Both the position numbers and the translations under genes were made by a program. A stretch of DNA of 64,000 nt from Proteiniclasticum sediminis. GTDB taxonomy: Bacteria > Bacillota > Clostridia > Clostridiales > Clostridiaceae. The notes beneath the pieces were generated by a model. It did no database searches, was not told where the DNA came from, and saw nothing but the letters and a program-made list of their open reading frames with translations. Positions within the stretch are counted from its first letter, which is position 1. Every line of letters begins with the position of its first letter. Positions 1-7,949 of this stretch are shown here, one piece after another. The stretch spans positions 17,819-81,818 of the forward strand of contig NZ_JAGSCS010000005.1 of NCBI RefSeq assembly GCF_018128025.1, in the 5' to 3' direction.

Positions 1-456
1 ATTGCCAAGGAAGGCAATCCTTTGGCGATCCGGTTCCCCAAGGCCAATTTCCATGAGGATACCCTGGACTTCTCCTTTTCCGGTCTGAAGTCTGCAGTAC
101 TCAATCACCTGAACTCCGAGAAACAGAAAGGCCATGAGATTCCCGTGGCCGATGTGGCGGCCTCCTTCCAGCATGCGGTGGTTTCCGTGCTCACGGAAAA
201 CGCCATGCGGACCATTCGAAGCCGAAACCTGGACAAGATCGCCGTGGCTGGCGGAGTGGCCGCCAACTCCAGCCTTCGGGCCAGTCTTATGGCCGCAGGA
301 AAAGCGGAGAATGTGTCTATCCTCTTCCCGGAGATGATTCTTTGCACGGATAATGCAGCGATGATCGGCAGCGCTGCCTACTTCCAGTACATGAAGGGAC
401 AGTTCGCGGACAGTGCACTCAACGCCAAGCCGGGACTGGCTCTGGGGGCGAGGTGA
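1..456 (+). CDS. tsaD: tRNA N6-threonylcarbamoyladenosine synthase TsaD, C-terminal part
   Basis: Only the last 151 codons are in the window; the frame is open at base 1, so the N-terminal half with the metal-binding histidines is missing. TsaD transfers the threonylcarbamoyl group from TC-AMP to A37 of ANN-decoding tRNAs, working with TsaB and TsaE in the cytoplasm. Visible family motifs are [11 protein letters not shown] near the start, [13 protein letters not shown] in the middle and [10 protein letters not shown] near the end, in the expected order. The family is usually about 340 residues. The following gene begins 4 bases after the stop, so the two are probably cotranscribed. Confidence 0.93.
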   Translation: MAKEGNPLAIRFPKANFHEDTLDFSFSGLKSAVLNHLNSEKQKGHEIPVADVAASFQHAVVSVLTENAMRTIRSRNLDKIAVAGGVAANSSLRASLMAAGKAENVSILFPEMILCTDNAAMIGSAAYFQYMKGQFADSALNAKPGLALGAR

Positions 457-460
457 GGGC

Positions 461-1459
461 ATGAGTTTCTTCCCGGAGTCCAATTCCGTGGAACGGCATC
501 AGTTCCGAAAAATCATCAACAAGAAAAATATTATTCGTCTGTTTCTTCTGGGCGTGGCCCTGCTCTTTCTCTTGGGCTATCTCTATGAGGAGACCCAAGC
601 GAGAAATATCCAGGGGGGCCAGGACCTCAGCCGCATCACCATCAACCAGGTGAGCTACGGCTATGAGGTGGCGGGAAAAGGGAAGTACACGGTTATCGTG
701 GACCGCATGGCCGGCGAAACCTACCAGCAGCGGGAAGCCCTCAAGGCAAAGTTCAGTGGCAACGCCCGTCTTTTTTTCTACGATCGGCCCGGCTATGGCG
801 CTTCCACGGGACCGGAGAAGACCCCCAAGGAAATTGCGGAGGATCTCCATTTCATGTTCCGAAAGTTTGGCTGGCCCATGTCCTTTATCCTAGTGGGGGA
901 GGAGTACGGTTCCTTAGTCATGCAGGAGTATCTCCACCTGTACCCCGAGGAAGTCATCGGGGCCATCTTTATTCAGCCCATGGGCGAAAGCCTGGGCAGC
1001 GGAGAGGTTCATCGCTACGCGGATCGGAAGAGCGCTTCCTTCTTCTCCCGGGAAATGCTGGGCACCTTCGGGATTCCCCGTCTTCTGCAGAATTCGGGGC
1101 TGCTGGATTTCTTCGAAGAAGTCCGCTTTGAGGAGCCCGAGGCCAAGGCAGCCTACGCCAACCTCTGGCTGTCCAAGGATTTTCTAAAACCGGTGAAAAA
1201 AGAGCTGACCACCATGGTGGAGAGCCAGCCCCTGCCGGTGAAACCAGGTCTCCTGGGGGAAAACCCTGTGTACCTCGTCACCAGCAACCGGAACCAGACC
1301 ATGTTCAAGCAGGAGGAGTATCTGGCCTATTCCAGCGACGCCCAGGTGTTCACCGTGGCGGACTCGGTCCAGGATGTCCTTCTGGAGCGGCCCCAGGATA
1401 TCAGCTCCCTCCTCAATGACATGATCAAGAAAATCGTTCGACTGGAAAATCGAAAATAG
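461..1459 (+). CDS. Membrane-anchored alpha/beta-hydrolase-fold protein lacking the serine nucleophile
   Basis: A 332-residue protein with a single N-terminal membrane segment (about residues 25-42) followed by an alpha/beta-hydrolase fold. The fold is recognisable from FFYDRPGYGAS (strand plus loop before helix A) and from the region around the nucleophile elbow. That elbow normally reads G-x-S-x-G; here it reads GEEYG with Glu148 (codon 902-904) at the nucleophile position, so ordinary esterase chemistry is not expected. The start is ATG 461, preceded by a GAGGTGAGG ribosome site, rather than the earlier ATG at 413 inside tsaD. Function is unknown; a non-catalytic or binding role is an inference. 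It probably shares the tsaD transcript and ends at the hairpin at 1482. Confidence 0.75.
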   Translation: MSFFPESNSVERHQFRKIINKKNIIRLFLLGVALLFLLGYLYEETQARNIQGGQDLSRITINQVSYGYEVAGKGKYTVIVDRMAGETYQQREALKAKFSGNARLFFYDRPGYGASTGPEKTPKEIAEDLHFMFRKFGWPMSFILVGEEYGSLVMQEYLHLYPEEVIGAIFIQPMGESLGSGEVHRYADRKSASFFSREMLGTFGIPRLLQNSGLLDFFEEVRFEEPEAKAAYANLWLSKDFLKPVKKELTTMVESQPLPVKPGLLGENPVYLVTSNRNQTMFKQEEYLAYSSDAQVFTVADSVQDVLLERPQDISSLLNDMIKKIVRLENRK

Positions 1460-1481
1460 GGGTCAATGACCGAACTGAGAG

Positions 1482-1515
1482 CCAGGGAAGGAAAATCTTT
1501 CCCTGGTTTTGTTTT
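1482..1515 (+). terminator. Rho-independent terminator
   Basis: Inverted repeat CCAGGGAA ... TTCCCTGG with a short A-rich loop, followed by TTTTGTTTT. It closes the tsaD-hydrolase unit. Confidence 0.75.
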
Positions 1516-1584
1516 ATGGTATGATGGAAAAAAGAACCGCAGGGCAAAGTTCATTGCCTTTTGCGAAGGAAAAGGAGAATGACC

Positions 1585-2127
1585 ATGAATCAGGAAAAAC
1601 TTCTGCAGATTTTGGAAGAGCGATTCGTGAAGCATCCCCATCGCCATGAGGGCCTGACCTGGGCCGCCGTGGCGGAGAAACTGGAGAAGCAGAAAGACAA
1701 GCTCCGCACTTTGGGGGAAATGGAAGAGACCGGGGGAGAACCCGATGTGGTGGGTAGAAATCCCGACACCGGGGAGTTTCTCTTCATGGACTGTTCCCCG
1801 GAGACCCCGGAAGGGCGTCGAAATGCCTGCTATGACGGGCCGGCGGAGGAAAGTCGGAAGAAGAAAGGGGTATTCCCCGAGGGAAATGCCGTGGACCGGG
1901 CCCAGGCCATGGGCATGGAACTTCTGACGGAGGATGACTATCGCCTCCTTCAGGAAAAGGGACCTGTGGACTTGAAAACCTCCAGCTGGCTAAAAACCCC
2001 GGAGAAAGTCCGGAAGCTGGGCGGTGCCATTTTTGGAGACTGCCGCTACGGCCGGGTCTTTGTGTACCATAATGGGGCTCCCTCCTTCTATGGTGTCCGG
2101 GGGTTTCGGGGGAAGCTCTGGGTATAG
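1585..2127 (+). CDS. DUF4256 domain protein
   Basis: A 180-residue soluble protein covering the whole DUF4256 family, which is common in Bacillus and related Gram-positives and has no assigned function. Recognisable conserved stretches are GEMEETGGEPDVVG (about residues 50-63), FMDCSPETPEGRRNACYDG (about 72-90), AMGMELLTEDDYR and FVYHNGAPSFYGVRGFRG at the C-terminus. There is no signal peptide or membrane segment. The start is ATG 1585, which lies 7 bases after AGGAG; the in-frame ATG at 1579 is too close to that site. The gene stands alone between two hairpins. Confidence 0.85.
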   Translation: MNQEKLLQILEERFVKHPHRHEGLTWAAVAEKLEKQKDKLRTLGEMEETGGEPDVVGRNPDTGEFLFMDCSPETPEGRRNACYDGPAEESRKKKGVFPEGNAVDRAQAMGMELLTEDDYRLLQEKGPVDLKTSSWLKTPEKVRKLGGAIFGDCRYGRVFVYHNGAPSFYGVRGFRGKLWV

Positions 2128-2144
2128 GCAAAACTAGTATTTTT

Positions 2145-2176
2145 AGGGACTCTCCGAGGATTCGGGGAGTCCCTTT
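2145..2176 (+). terminator. Hairpin, probable terminator
   Basis: GGGACTCTCCGA pairs with TCGGGGAGTCCC (one G-U) across a 4-base loop, followed by only three T. It lies 17 bases after the DUF4256 stop codon. Confidence 0.55.
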
Positions 2177-2332
2177 CCCATAGCGGCAAAACCTCTCCTG
2201 AAGTTCAGGGTTTCTTAATCTTTTTCCGGTATGCTGAAGATCAGAAATGAAATGCTAAAAAAAGTTTCCCTGACACGTTTTTGTAACATTGACCGCCTAA
2301 GATAAAACCAGAACAACAGAGGAGGTATGGAT

Positions 2333-3742
2333 ATGGAACCGAGAAATGAACATGAATTTGATGTGGAAAAGAAGAATATTCCCCTGGAGCCGGAGAGCAG
2401 CCTTCCCGTGGATCCCGAGGAACCCATAGCCGTAAGCCCGGAGGAGCTGCAGGAAGCAGAAGACCGGGTGGAGGAAGCCAAAAGCGCTGAGCCGGAAGAA
2501 TTGGCTGAAGAAAGCCAGCCGGAGGCTCCTGTAGGGGAAGAACCCGCCGCGCCGGTGGAAAAGCCTCCGTATCTCTATCGCGGGGGATCCGTTTACCAGG
2601 GCCAGCGGGAACCGGCCAAAAAGAGCCCCCGGGGCTTCAGCCGTCTCACGCTCATCGCCGTAGCCCTGGTGTTCACCCTTCTGGGCACATCCTTAGGCAT
2701 TTACAGCGCCTATAACATTCTGCCGGGCACCGCCTTCTTCCAGAACTCGGAGCTTGGAAAACTCATCGCCAAGAGCCAGGCCGTGGAGCCGGTGAAGATC
2801 ACCGTGCCGCAGCTGGCTTCGGAGAAACTTACCATTCCGGAAATCGTCAAAGCCGTTCAGCCTGCAGTGGTCACCGTATCGGTGAAAGCCCAGGTCCAGG
2901 GAAACTTCTTCAATCCGGGAACCCAGTATGCCGAGAGCATCGGTACAGGATTCATCCTCAATGAGGAAGGGCTCATCGCCACCAATTACCATGTGGTGGA
3001 AAGCGGCGGCGAAATCACCGTCATCCTCTACAACGGAGAAGAAGTCCCCGCCAAAGTGCTCAACTACGATCAGGCCAGTGACCTGGCCGTGATCCAGCTG
3101 ACGAAGACCGTGGACATTCCGGGAACCGTCACCTTAGGAAATTCGGACAATCTCCAGGTGGGTGAGTCGGTCATCGCCATCGGAAATCCCCTGTCCAAGG
3201 AGTTTGCCGGCACCGTCACATCCGGAATCGTCTCCGCCACGGATCGCACCGTCTCCGTAGACGGGGCTGAGTATAAATATATCCAAACCGATGCCGCCAT
3301 CAACGGCGGAAACTCCGGCGGTCCCCTGATCAATGCCCGGGGCGAGGTCATCGGCATCAACTCCGCCAAGATCTCCGATGCGTCGGTGGAAGGAATCGGC
3401 TTTGCCATCCCCATCAATGTCCTGAAGAATGATCTGGAGTCCCTCTCCAAAGCGCAGCTCTATATCGGCATCAGCGGACGAAGCCTCAATGCGGCCATGT
3501 CCCAGCAGTACAATCTGCCCCAGGGCGTCCTGGTGGTGGAAGTGATGAAGGATTCCCCGGCATACGTTTCTGCCCTGGCCGTGGGCGATGTCATCACCGA
3601 GTTTGATGGAAAGGCCGTGGCCAGTGTCGAGGAGATCAACACCATCAAAAACACCAAGGCTGCCGGCGATACGGTGAAGCTCAAAGTGTTCCGGGATGGC
3701 ACAGCCTTGGAGCTCAGCCTCACCCTGGTGGAAAAGCCTTAA
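2333..3742 (+). CDS. htrA: HtrA-like membrane-anchored serine protease with PDZ domain
   Basis: A 469-residue S1C-family quality-control protease facing outside the membrane. An acidic, Glu/Pro-rich cytoplasmic N-terminus of about 100 residues precedes one membrane segment (about 103-125). The trypsin-like domain carries the full triad: His220 in TNYHVVE, Asp250 in QASDLAVIQL and Ser328 in GGNSGGPL. A single PDZ domain fills the C-terminus (about 380-465). The start is ATG 2333, spaced 7 bases from GGAGG; ATG 2327 is one base from it. The gene is monocistronic, with a strong terminator at 3804. Homologues in Bacillus are induced by envelope stress, but I saw no obvious CssR-type box here. Paralogues htrA/htrB/degP cannot be told apart. 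Confidence 0.92.
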   Translation: MEPRNEHEFDVEKKNIPLEPESSLPVDPEEPIAVSPEELQEAEDRVEEAKSAEPEELAEESQPEAPVGEEPAAPVEKPPYLYRGGSVYQGQREPAKKSPRGFSRLTLIAVALVFTLLGTSLGIYSAYNILPGTAFFQNSELGKLIAKSQAVEPVKITVPQLASEKLTIPEIVKAVQPAVVTVSVKAQVQGNFFNPGTQYAESIGTGFILNEEGLIATNYHVVESGGEITVILYNGEEVPAKVLNYDQASDLAVIQLTKTVDIPGTVTLGNSDNLQVGESVIAIGNPLSKEFAGTVTSGIVSATDRTVSVDGAEYKYIQTDAAINGGNSGGPLINARGEVIGINSAKISDASVEGIGFAIPINVLKNDLESLSKAQLYIGISGRSLNAAMSQQYNLPQGVLVVEVMKDSPAYVSALAVGDVITEFDGKAVASVEEINTIKNTKAAGDTVKLKVFRDGTALELSLTLVEKP

Positions 3743-3803
3743 GTTTGCTGAATATTTTCCCCTAAATAATTCAGAACCCTCCGCATTGGCGGCACAAGAC
3801 GAA

Positions 3804-3839
3804 GAGAACCGAAGCTTAGCTTGGGTTCTCTTTGTTTTG
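3804..3839 (+). terminator. Rho-independent terminator
   Basis: GAGAACC/GGTTCTC with inner AAGC/GCTT pairing, followed by TTTGTTTTG. It closes htrA and faces the end of the opposing ric gene. Confidence 0.85.
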
Positions 3840-3878
3840 TGGCGGTTTATTTATGCGGAGCCCCCTAGGGGGAAGGGG

Positions 3879-4547
3879 CTAGAACCGCTCGAAGAGAATA
3901 CTGTTTTCCAGGAAGATGTGGCGAAAAAGATCGCTCTCTAAGGCTTCCAGATGATGATAGGTGGCCTTGAAGGTATTGCAGGCCCAGTCGGGAAGGGTGT
4001 AGTCCGAAGTGATGCTTCGAAGGGTGGCTAACAGCTTTCCTGCAGCGTCGTGTTCCTCTTCCGTGGCTTCGAGGAGCACCCTGGCCTCCGCATACCGCTC
4101 CCCCAGGATCAGGGGGAAGAGCTCCTCTTCTTCCTTGATGAGGTGCTCCAGAAGCTCCATGCGAAGCCCCCCATAGAGGCGGTTCACCTGGAGGAGAAGC
4201 TCCGGGGCATGGCGGTAATGGGCCTTCAGGATGGCGCTGGTATAGACATCCAGCTCCTTCAGCACCTGACGGGTGAACATATGGTGGTTTAGCCGGATAT
4301 GGGTGATGAGCTCCTCATTGGTCATGGCGTTGAAGAAATCCTCCTTGGCGCCTTTGGCATCCAGGGCCGCCTTATGGGCTTCCAGCCGCTGGAAGAACGC
4401 CTCCGGATCCAAAGCCTTTTCCGCCAGGACCTCCTGGAGCTGACGGTGGCCGTTGCAGCAGAAATCGATGTTCTCGTCCTGGAAGAATCCGGCAAGGCGG
4501 ATGTCTTCCTTCACGATGTCGGCAATTTTCAGGTTTTCCAAGGTCAT
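3879..4547 (-). CDS. ric: Iron-sulfur cluster repair di-iron protein (Ric/ScdA/YtfE family)
   Basis: A 222-residue cytoplasmic protein that restores Fe-S clusters damaged by nitric oxide or peroxide. The N-terminal DUF542 (ScdA_N) domain contains the FCCNGHRQL motif at about residues 29-37. The remainder is a hemerythrin-like four-helix bundle supplying His and Glu ligands for the di-iron site (THIRLNHHMF, EHLIKEEEELFPL, EEEHDAAG). The start ATG 4547 has a GGAGGAG site at good spacing. It lies 12 bases downstream of fprA on the same strand, so the two form an NO/oxygen defence operon. Confidence 0.92.
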   Translation of the reverse strand: MTLENLKIADIVKEDIRLAGFFQDENIDFCCNGHRQLQEVLAEKALDPEAFFQRLEAHKAALDAKGAKEDFFNAMTNEELITHIRLNHHMFTRQVLKELDVYTSAILKAHYRHAPELLLQVNRLYGGLRMELLEHLIKEEEELFPLILGERYAEARVLLEATEEEHDAAGKLLATLRSITSDYTLPDWACNTFKATYHHLEALESDLFRHIFLENSILFERF

Positions 4548-4559
4548 GGGAATCTCCTC

Positions 4560-5783
4560 CTAATAGCGGATAGCGTCGGCGAATACCGCCGAGGCGGCTT
4601 TGATCATGGGCAGGCTGTCTTCGGGATTGAACTTTACGCGAAGGGGGAACGTCACATTGTCCATGCCCGTGCTCTTGATGACATCAGAGGAGCGCAGGGC
4701 CTTCATGCCGGCCGCCAGGAGATAGTCCTGAATGACTTCCGCGGCTTCTCCGGACCAGCCGTAGGATCCGAAGGCCGCGGCGACTTTTCCTTCCACTTCC
4801 AGCTCCTTCAGCTCCTTCAGGATGGTTTCCAGATTGCCGGAAAGGTCGGCGTAGCGGGTGGAGCTGCCAAAGAGCACCCCATCGGCTTCCTGAATCTTGC
4901 GGAGGACTTCGTCTTTATCCGCCTTCTCCGTGTTGACGGACTCCACCTGGATGCCCTGAGCCGTGAGCTCCCCTTCCAGGATCCTCGCCATTTTCTTGGT
5001 GTTCCCGCTCATGGAGTTGAAGAGGATGAGGGCTTTTACATTATTCTTTCCCTCATGGGCGCTCTCTTCATAGAAGCCGATGTATTTCTCCAGATCCTGA
5101 TCCAGGACGTAGCCATGGGAAGTGGCGATCATCGTCAGGGGCAGGTTCTTCACCACATCGATCATGGGCAGGATGTAGCGGCGATGGGGATCCATGATGA
5201 GCTTGTAGTATACTTTGAAATCCTCCAGCATGGTCTCGGCATCGGGAAGCTCCGAGATTTTCAGGACCCCTTCATCGGCCACATGGGTGGAGAAGATATC
5301 GCAGGTGAAGAGCACCTGGGTTTCCTTATGGTAGGTGACCATGGTTTCCTCCGTGTGGAGGAAGGGGGTCTCATGGAAGGAGAGGGTGGTTTCCCCCAGG
5401 CTCAGTTCATCGCCGGTGGTGACCACCAGGAAGCGGGAAGCCTCGATCTTGTACATGGCCATGAGCTCCGGTACAGCCTTGGCGGTGCAGACCACCTGGG
5501 CGTTGGGGGCTTTGCGGATGAGGGCGCCCAGGGCTCCCGAGTGGTCGGGTTCCGTATGGTTGATGACCACATAGCTTAGGGTGTCCAAAGGGAGAACTTC
5601 GGCCAGGTTTTCCACAAATTCGCGGCCAAAGAGAAGATCCACGGTATCGATGAGGGCGTTCTTCTCATCTTTAATCAAGTAGGCATTGTAGCTGGTGCCT
5701 TTTTCCAGAATGAGCCGATGGAAGGGAACCTTCCGGTCATCCACTTTTCCCACCCAGTATATGTTTTTTGCAATTTCTTTCAT
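4560..5783 (-). CDS. fprA: A-type flavodiiron protein FprA (O2/NO reductase)
   Basis: A 407-residue cytoplasmic flavodiiron protein that reduces O2 to water or NO to N2O using electrons from rubredoxin or a similar donor. The N-terminal metallo-beta-lactamase-like domain carries the di-iron ligands in NHTEPDHSG and FLHTEETM plus a late His in SHGYV. The C-terminal flavodoxin domain (from about residue 250) has the FMN loop FNSMSGNTKKMA and the GSYGWSG segment. The start is ATG 5783, 8 bases from GGAGGG; an upstream TTG at 5798 overlaps that site. First gene of the fprA-ric operon. Clostridial homologues are central to oxygen tolerance of anaerobes, which fits the inferred lifestyle. Confidence 0.94.
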   Translation of the reverse strand: MKEIAKNIYWVGKVDDRKVPFHRLILEKGTSYNAYLIKDEKNALIDTVDLLFGREFVENLAEVLPLDTLSYVVINHTEPDHSGALGALIRKAPNAQVVCTAKAVPELMAMYKIEASRFLVVTTGDELSLGETTLSFHETPFLHTEETMVTYHKETQVLFTCDIFSTHVADEGVLKISELPDAETMLEDFKVYYKLIMDPHRRYILPMIDVVKNLPLTMIATSHGYVLDQDLEKYIGFYEESAHEGKNNVKALILFNSMSGNTKKMARILEGELTAQGIQVESVNTEKADKDEVLRKIQEADGVLFGSSTRYADLSGNLETILKELKELEVEGKVAAAFGSYGWSGEAAEVIQDYLLAAGMKALRSSDVIKSTGMDNVTFPLRVKFNPEDSLPMIKAASAVFADAIRY

Positions 5784-5919
5784 CTTGCATCCCTCCAAGG
5801 ATTAATCAAATGTGGTGTTCCGATGAGTTAAGGATACGCCCCAGGCAGGAAAAACAATTTGACCGCTGTCAATTTTCAAAAAAGAATTGAGAATTCCTCT
5901 CAGTTCTTTAGATGGAATG

Positions 5920-5947
5920 AAAAAGCCGCCGGATTCCACCGGCGGCA
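5920..5947 (-). terminator. Rho-independent terminator of the YtrAB-like operon
   Basis: On the minus strand GCCGCCGG pairs with CCGGCGGC across a 6-base loop and is followed by five T. It lies just beyond the stop codon of the permease gene. Confidence 0.85.
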
Positions 5948-5957
5948 GGAGCTTTGG

Positions 5958-6755
5958 TTATTCGAGGTTCAGCTGGTGATCCAGGAAGTAGTGGGTCAGG
6001 AAGTAGAGAAGGACATTCTTCACCAGGAGATAAACCAGGGAGAAGAGGAAAATCACGGTGAGGGAGTTGATGATGGTGGCGGCTTCCGCCGACTCCAGAC
6101 TCTGCACCAGATTGTTCACCCAGGCGCTGCTGCGCAGGAAGAATCCGCTGACGGTGAAGATGACGGTCTCCACCACGTTGAAGATGATGGAAATGACGAT
6201 GAAGACGATGGTCCCTCCCAGGATGCGGTTCCTCGTGATGGCCCGGGCCTGGGCCAGGGCCAGGGAAGCATAGACCATGAGGAGGAAGTTCAGGGCGCCC
6301 ATGAGGATGTTGGCCAAGATGAGAAACACCATGGGGAAACGGTCGAGAAGAGCAGGGATCTCCCGGAGGATAAATCCTACGTTTTCCTCCCGCCAGATGA
6401 GGAGTCCAATGGAGAGGAGGAAGACGAAAGAGCTGGCGAGGATCCAGAGGAGCGACACCAAGGCCTTGGACTGGATGAGGGCATGGGTTTTCACCGGCAG
6501 GGTGAACATGAGGTAGCCTTCGTCACTGAGAAGATTGGCATCAAAGCGTTTCACCACCATGATGAGGGTCATGACAAAAAGTCCCACAAAGGCCAGGCCT
6601 AAGGCCGTGGGGAGAATGAACTCCAGAAAGGGCAGCCAGGACTTTTGGAAACCCCGTACGCCGATGATGGCCGAAAGCACCAGAATCGCCCCATAGAGGG
6701 GAAGGAAGTAGCGTGCCGTGGCTTTGACTTCGTATTTCATGAGTTTTCCTAACAT
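5958..6755 (-). CDS. ABC transporter permease (YtrA/B-type exporter)
   Basis: A 265-residue integral membrane protein with about six hydrophobic segments, beginning with a short cytoplasmic MLGKLMKYEVKATARY stretch typical of ABC-2 permeases. It pairs with the ATPase encoded immediately upstream; its ATG overlaps the ATPase stop by 7 bases (ATGTTAG) and has its own GGGAGGTG site. Substrate is not deducible. YtrA-controlled ABC exporters in Bacillus respond to cell-wall antibiotics, so an envelope-stress role is a reasonable inference. Last gene of the three-gene operon. Confidence 0.8.
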   Translation of the reverse strand: MLGKLMKYEVKATARYFLPLYGAILVLSAIIGVRGFQKSWLPFLEFILPTALGLAFVGLFVMTLIMVVKRFDANLLSDEGYLMFTLPVKTHALIQSKALVSLLWILASSFVFLLSIGLLIWREENVGFILREIPALLDRFPMVFLILANILMGALNFLLMVYASLALAQARAITRNRILGGTIVFIVISIIFNVVETVIFTVSGFFLRSSAWVNNLVQSLESAEAATIINSLTVIFLFSLVYLLVKNVLLYFLTHYFLDHQLNLE

Positions 6756-7447
6756 TTGAACACCTCCCGGAACAGGGCATCAATGGATTTTTCGTTTTCC
6801 TCCCGGAGATGGTCCACCCGGTCATAGGCATAGACCTCTCCTTCTTTCAGGAGGATCACATCGTCGAAGATCTGTTCGATGTCGTGGATGAGATGGGTGG
6901 AAATGATCATGGTGGAATCCTCCATGTAGTTTCCCAGGATGGTCTTCAGGATAAAGTCCCGGGCTGCGGGATCTACGCCGCCGATGGGTTCATCCAGGAG
7001 ATAGAGCTTGGACTTTCGGGACATGACGAGGATCAGCTGTACTTTTTCCTTGTTTCCCTTGGATAGGGTCTTCAGGGGATGGTTTTCCTCCAGGGAAAGG
7101 ACTTTCAGTATTTCCTTGGCTTTGACCTCATCAAAGTCCGGATAGAAGTCCCGGAAGAAGGCCAAAAGATCGCGGATTTTCATCCATTCGTTGAGATAGG
7201 TTCGTTCCGGCAGATAGGAGATGATTTTCTTGCTCTCCATGCCGGGGGCCAGGCCGTTGATGAGGATCTCGCCTGACGTCGGGCGAAGCAGGCCGTTCAT
7301 CAGCTTGAAGAGGGTGGATTTTCCGCTGCCGTTGGGCCCGAGAAGTCCGATGATCTTTCCCTCGGGAATCGTGAGACTCACTTGGGACAGGGCCGCTTTT
7401 CGGCCAAAGGTTTTGGTCAGGTTCTTTAATTCAATGAGTGCGGTCAT
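6749..7447 (-). CDS. ABC transporter ATP-binding protein (YtrB-like)
   Basis: A 232-residue nucleotide-binding subunit with Walker A GPNGSGKST (about residues 38-46), signature LSKGNKEKVQLI replacing the usual LSGGQ (as in many ABC-2 drug and bacteriocin exporters), Walker B LYLLDEP and the switch His in STHLIHD. It energises the permease downstream. The ATG overlaps the regulator stop by 4 bases and has an AAGGAGG site. Substrate unknown; exporter polarity is inferred from the ABC-2 type permease and GntR/YtrA regulator context. Confidence 0.88.
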   Translation of the reverse strand: MTALIELKNLTKTFGRKAALSQVSLTIPEGKIIGLLGPNGSGKSTLFKLMNGLLRPTSGEILINGLAPGMESKKIISYLPERTYLNEWMKIRDLLAFFRDFYPDFDEVKAKEILKVLSLEENHPLKTLSKGNKEKVQLILVMSRKSKLYLLDEPIGGVDPAARDFILKTILGNYMEDSTMIISTHLIHDIEQIFDDVILLKEGEVYAYDRVDHLREENEKSIDALFREVFKC

Positions 7448-7815
7448 GGGGTTTCCTCCTTGAAGTACTGCGCAGTGAGTTCACCGAGTTCCTCCGGGGT
7501 GACCCCCAGATCCTGAAGCTCCTGAAGTAAGGGGGCCAGCCGTTCCTGAAGATAATTCTTCCGAAGGGCAGCCAGCTTTTCCCCATCGCTGGTGATGAAG
7601 CGGCCCGCAGTGCGTTCCGTGTCCAGGAGGCCTTCGGCTTCCAGGTCCGCCAGAGCCTTCTGCATGGTGTTGGGATTGACGCCGGCCTCTTTGGCCAGGT
7701 CCCGCACCGAGGGGATTCGCTCTCCGGCGCTGAGCTCATGGCGGATCATCCGGCGTTTCATTTCCTGGATGATCTGGGCATAGATGGGCAAATTTGGATT
7801 AAAGTTCCATGCCAT
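7444..7815 (-). CDS. GntR-family regulator, YtrA subfamily
   Basis: A 123-residue repressor-type regulator. Residues 1-75 form the GntR winged helix (LPIYAQIIQEMKRRMI, then GERIPSVRDLAKEAGVNPNT with the recognition helix, then the AEGLLDTERTAGRF wing). The short helical C-terminus of about 45 residues is the YtrA-type dimerisation tail, with no ligand-binding domain. It heads an operon with an ABC ATPase and permease and is almost certainly autoregulated through the palindrome at 7832-7867. Start ATG 7815 lies 7 bases from AAAGGAG. Confidence 0.92.
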   Translation of the reverse strand: MAWNFNPNLPIYAQIIQEMKRRMIRHELSAGERIPSVRDLAKEAGVNPNTMQKALADLEAEGLLDTERTAGRFITSDGEKLAALRKNYLQERLAPLLQELQDLGVTPEELGELTAQYFKEETP

Positions 7816-7831
7816 GGCAATGCTCCTTTCA

Positions 7832-7867
7832 TGTATTATTGTATTAAGTGGTTAATACAATAATACA
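7832..7867 (-). promoter_or_regulatory. 36-bp palindromic operator of the YtrA-type regulator
   Basis: Perfect inverted repeat with 16-base arms, TGTATTATTGTATTAA and its exact complement, around a 4-base GTGG spacer. Each arm is itself two near-identical octamers (TGTATTAT, TGTATTAA), giving four half-sites. On the minus strand TTGTAT (from 7860) and TAATAC (to 7833) could serve as -35 and -10, so a bound dimer or tetramer would block the promoter. Autorepression is inferred; the repeat itself is seen directly. Confidence 0.9.
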
Positions 7868-7910
7868 GAAGAGAAGGGGAGAATGCAAGGGACCCCGCAT
7901 TAAAACGAGG

Positions 7911-7945
7911 TTAAAAAAAGGATGCCTGAGATTTTCAGGCATCCT
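7911..7945 (-). terminator. Rho-independent terminator of the ABC-F gene
   Basis: On the minus strand GGATGCCTGA pairs perfectly with TCAGGCATCC around a 5-base loop and is followed by seven T (complement of 7913-7919). Confidence 0.92.
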
Positions 7946-7949
7946 GGGG

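Noticed and set aside
4299..5579. 426-codon plus-strand frame opposite fprA
   Set aside because: Shadow of fprA; composition is the reverse complement of a well-supported gene.
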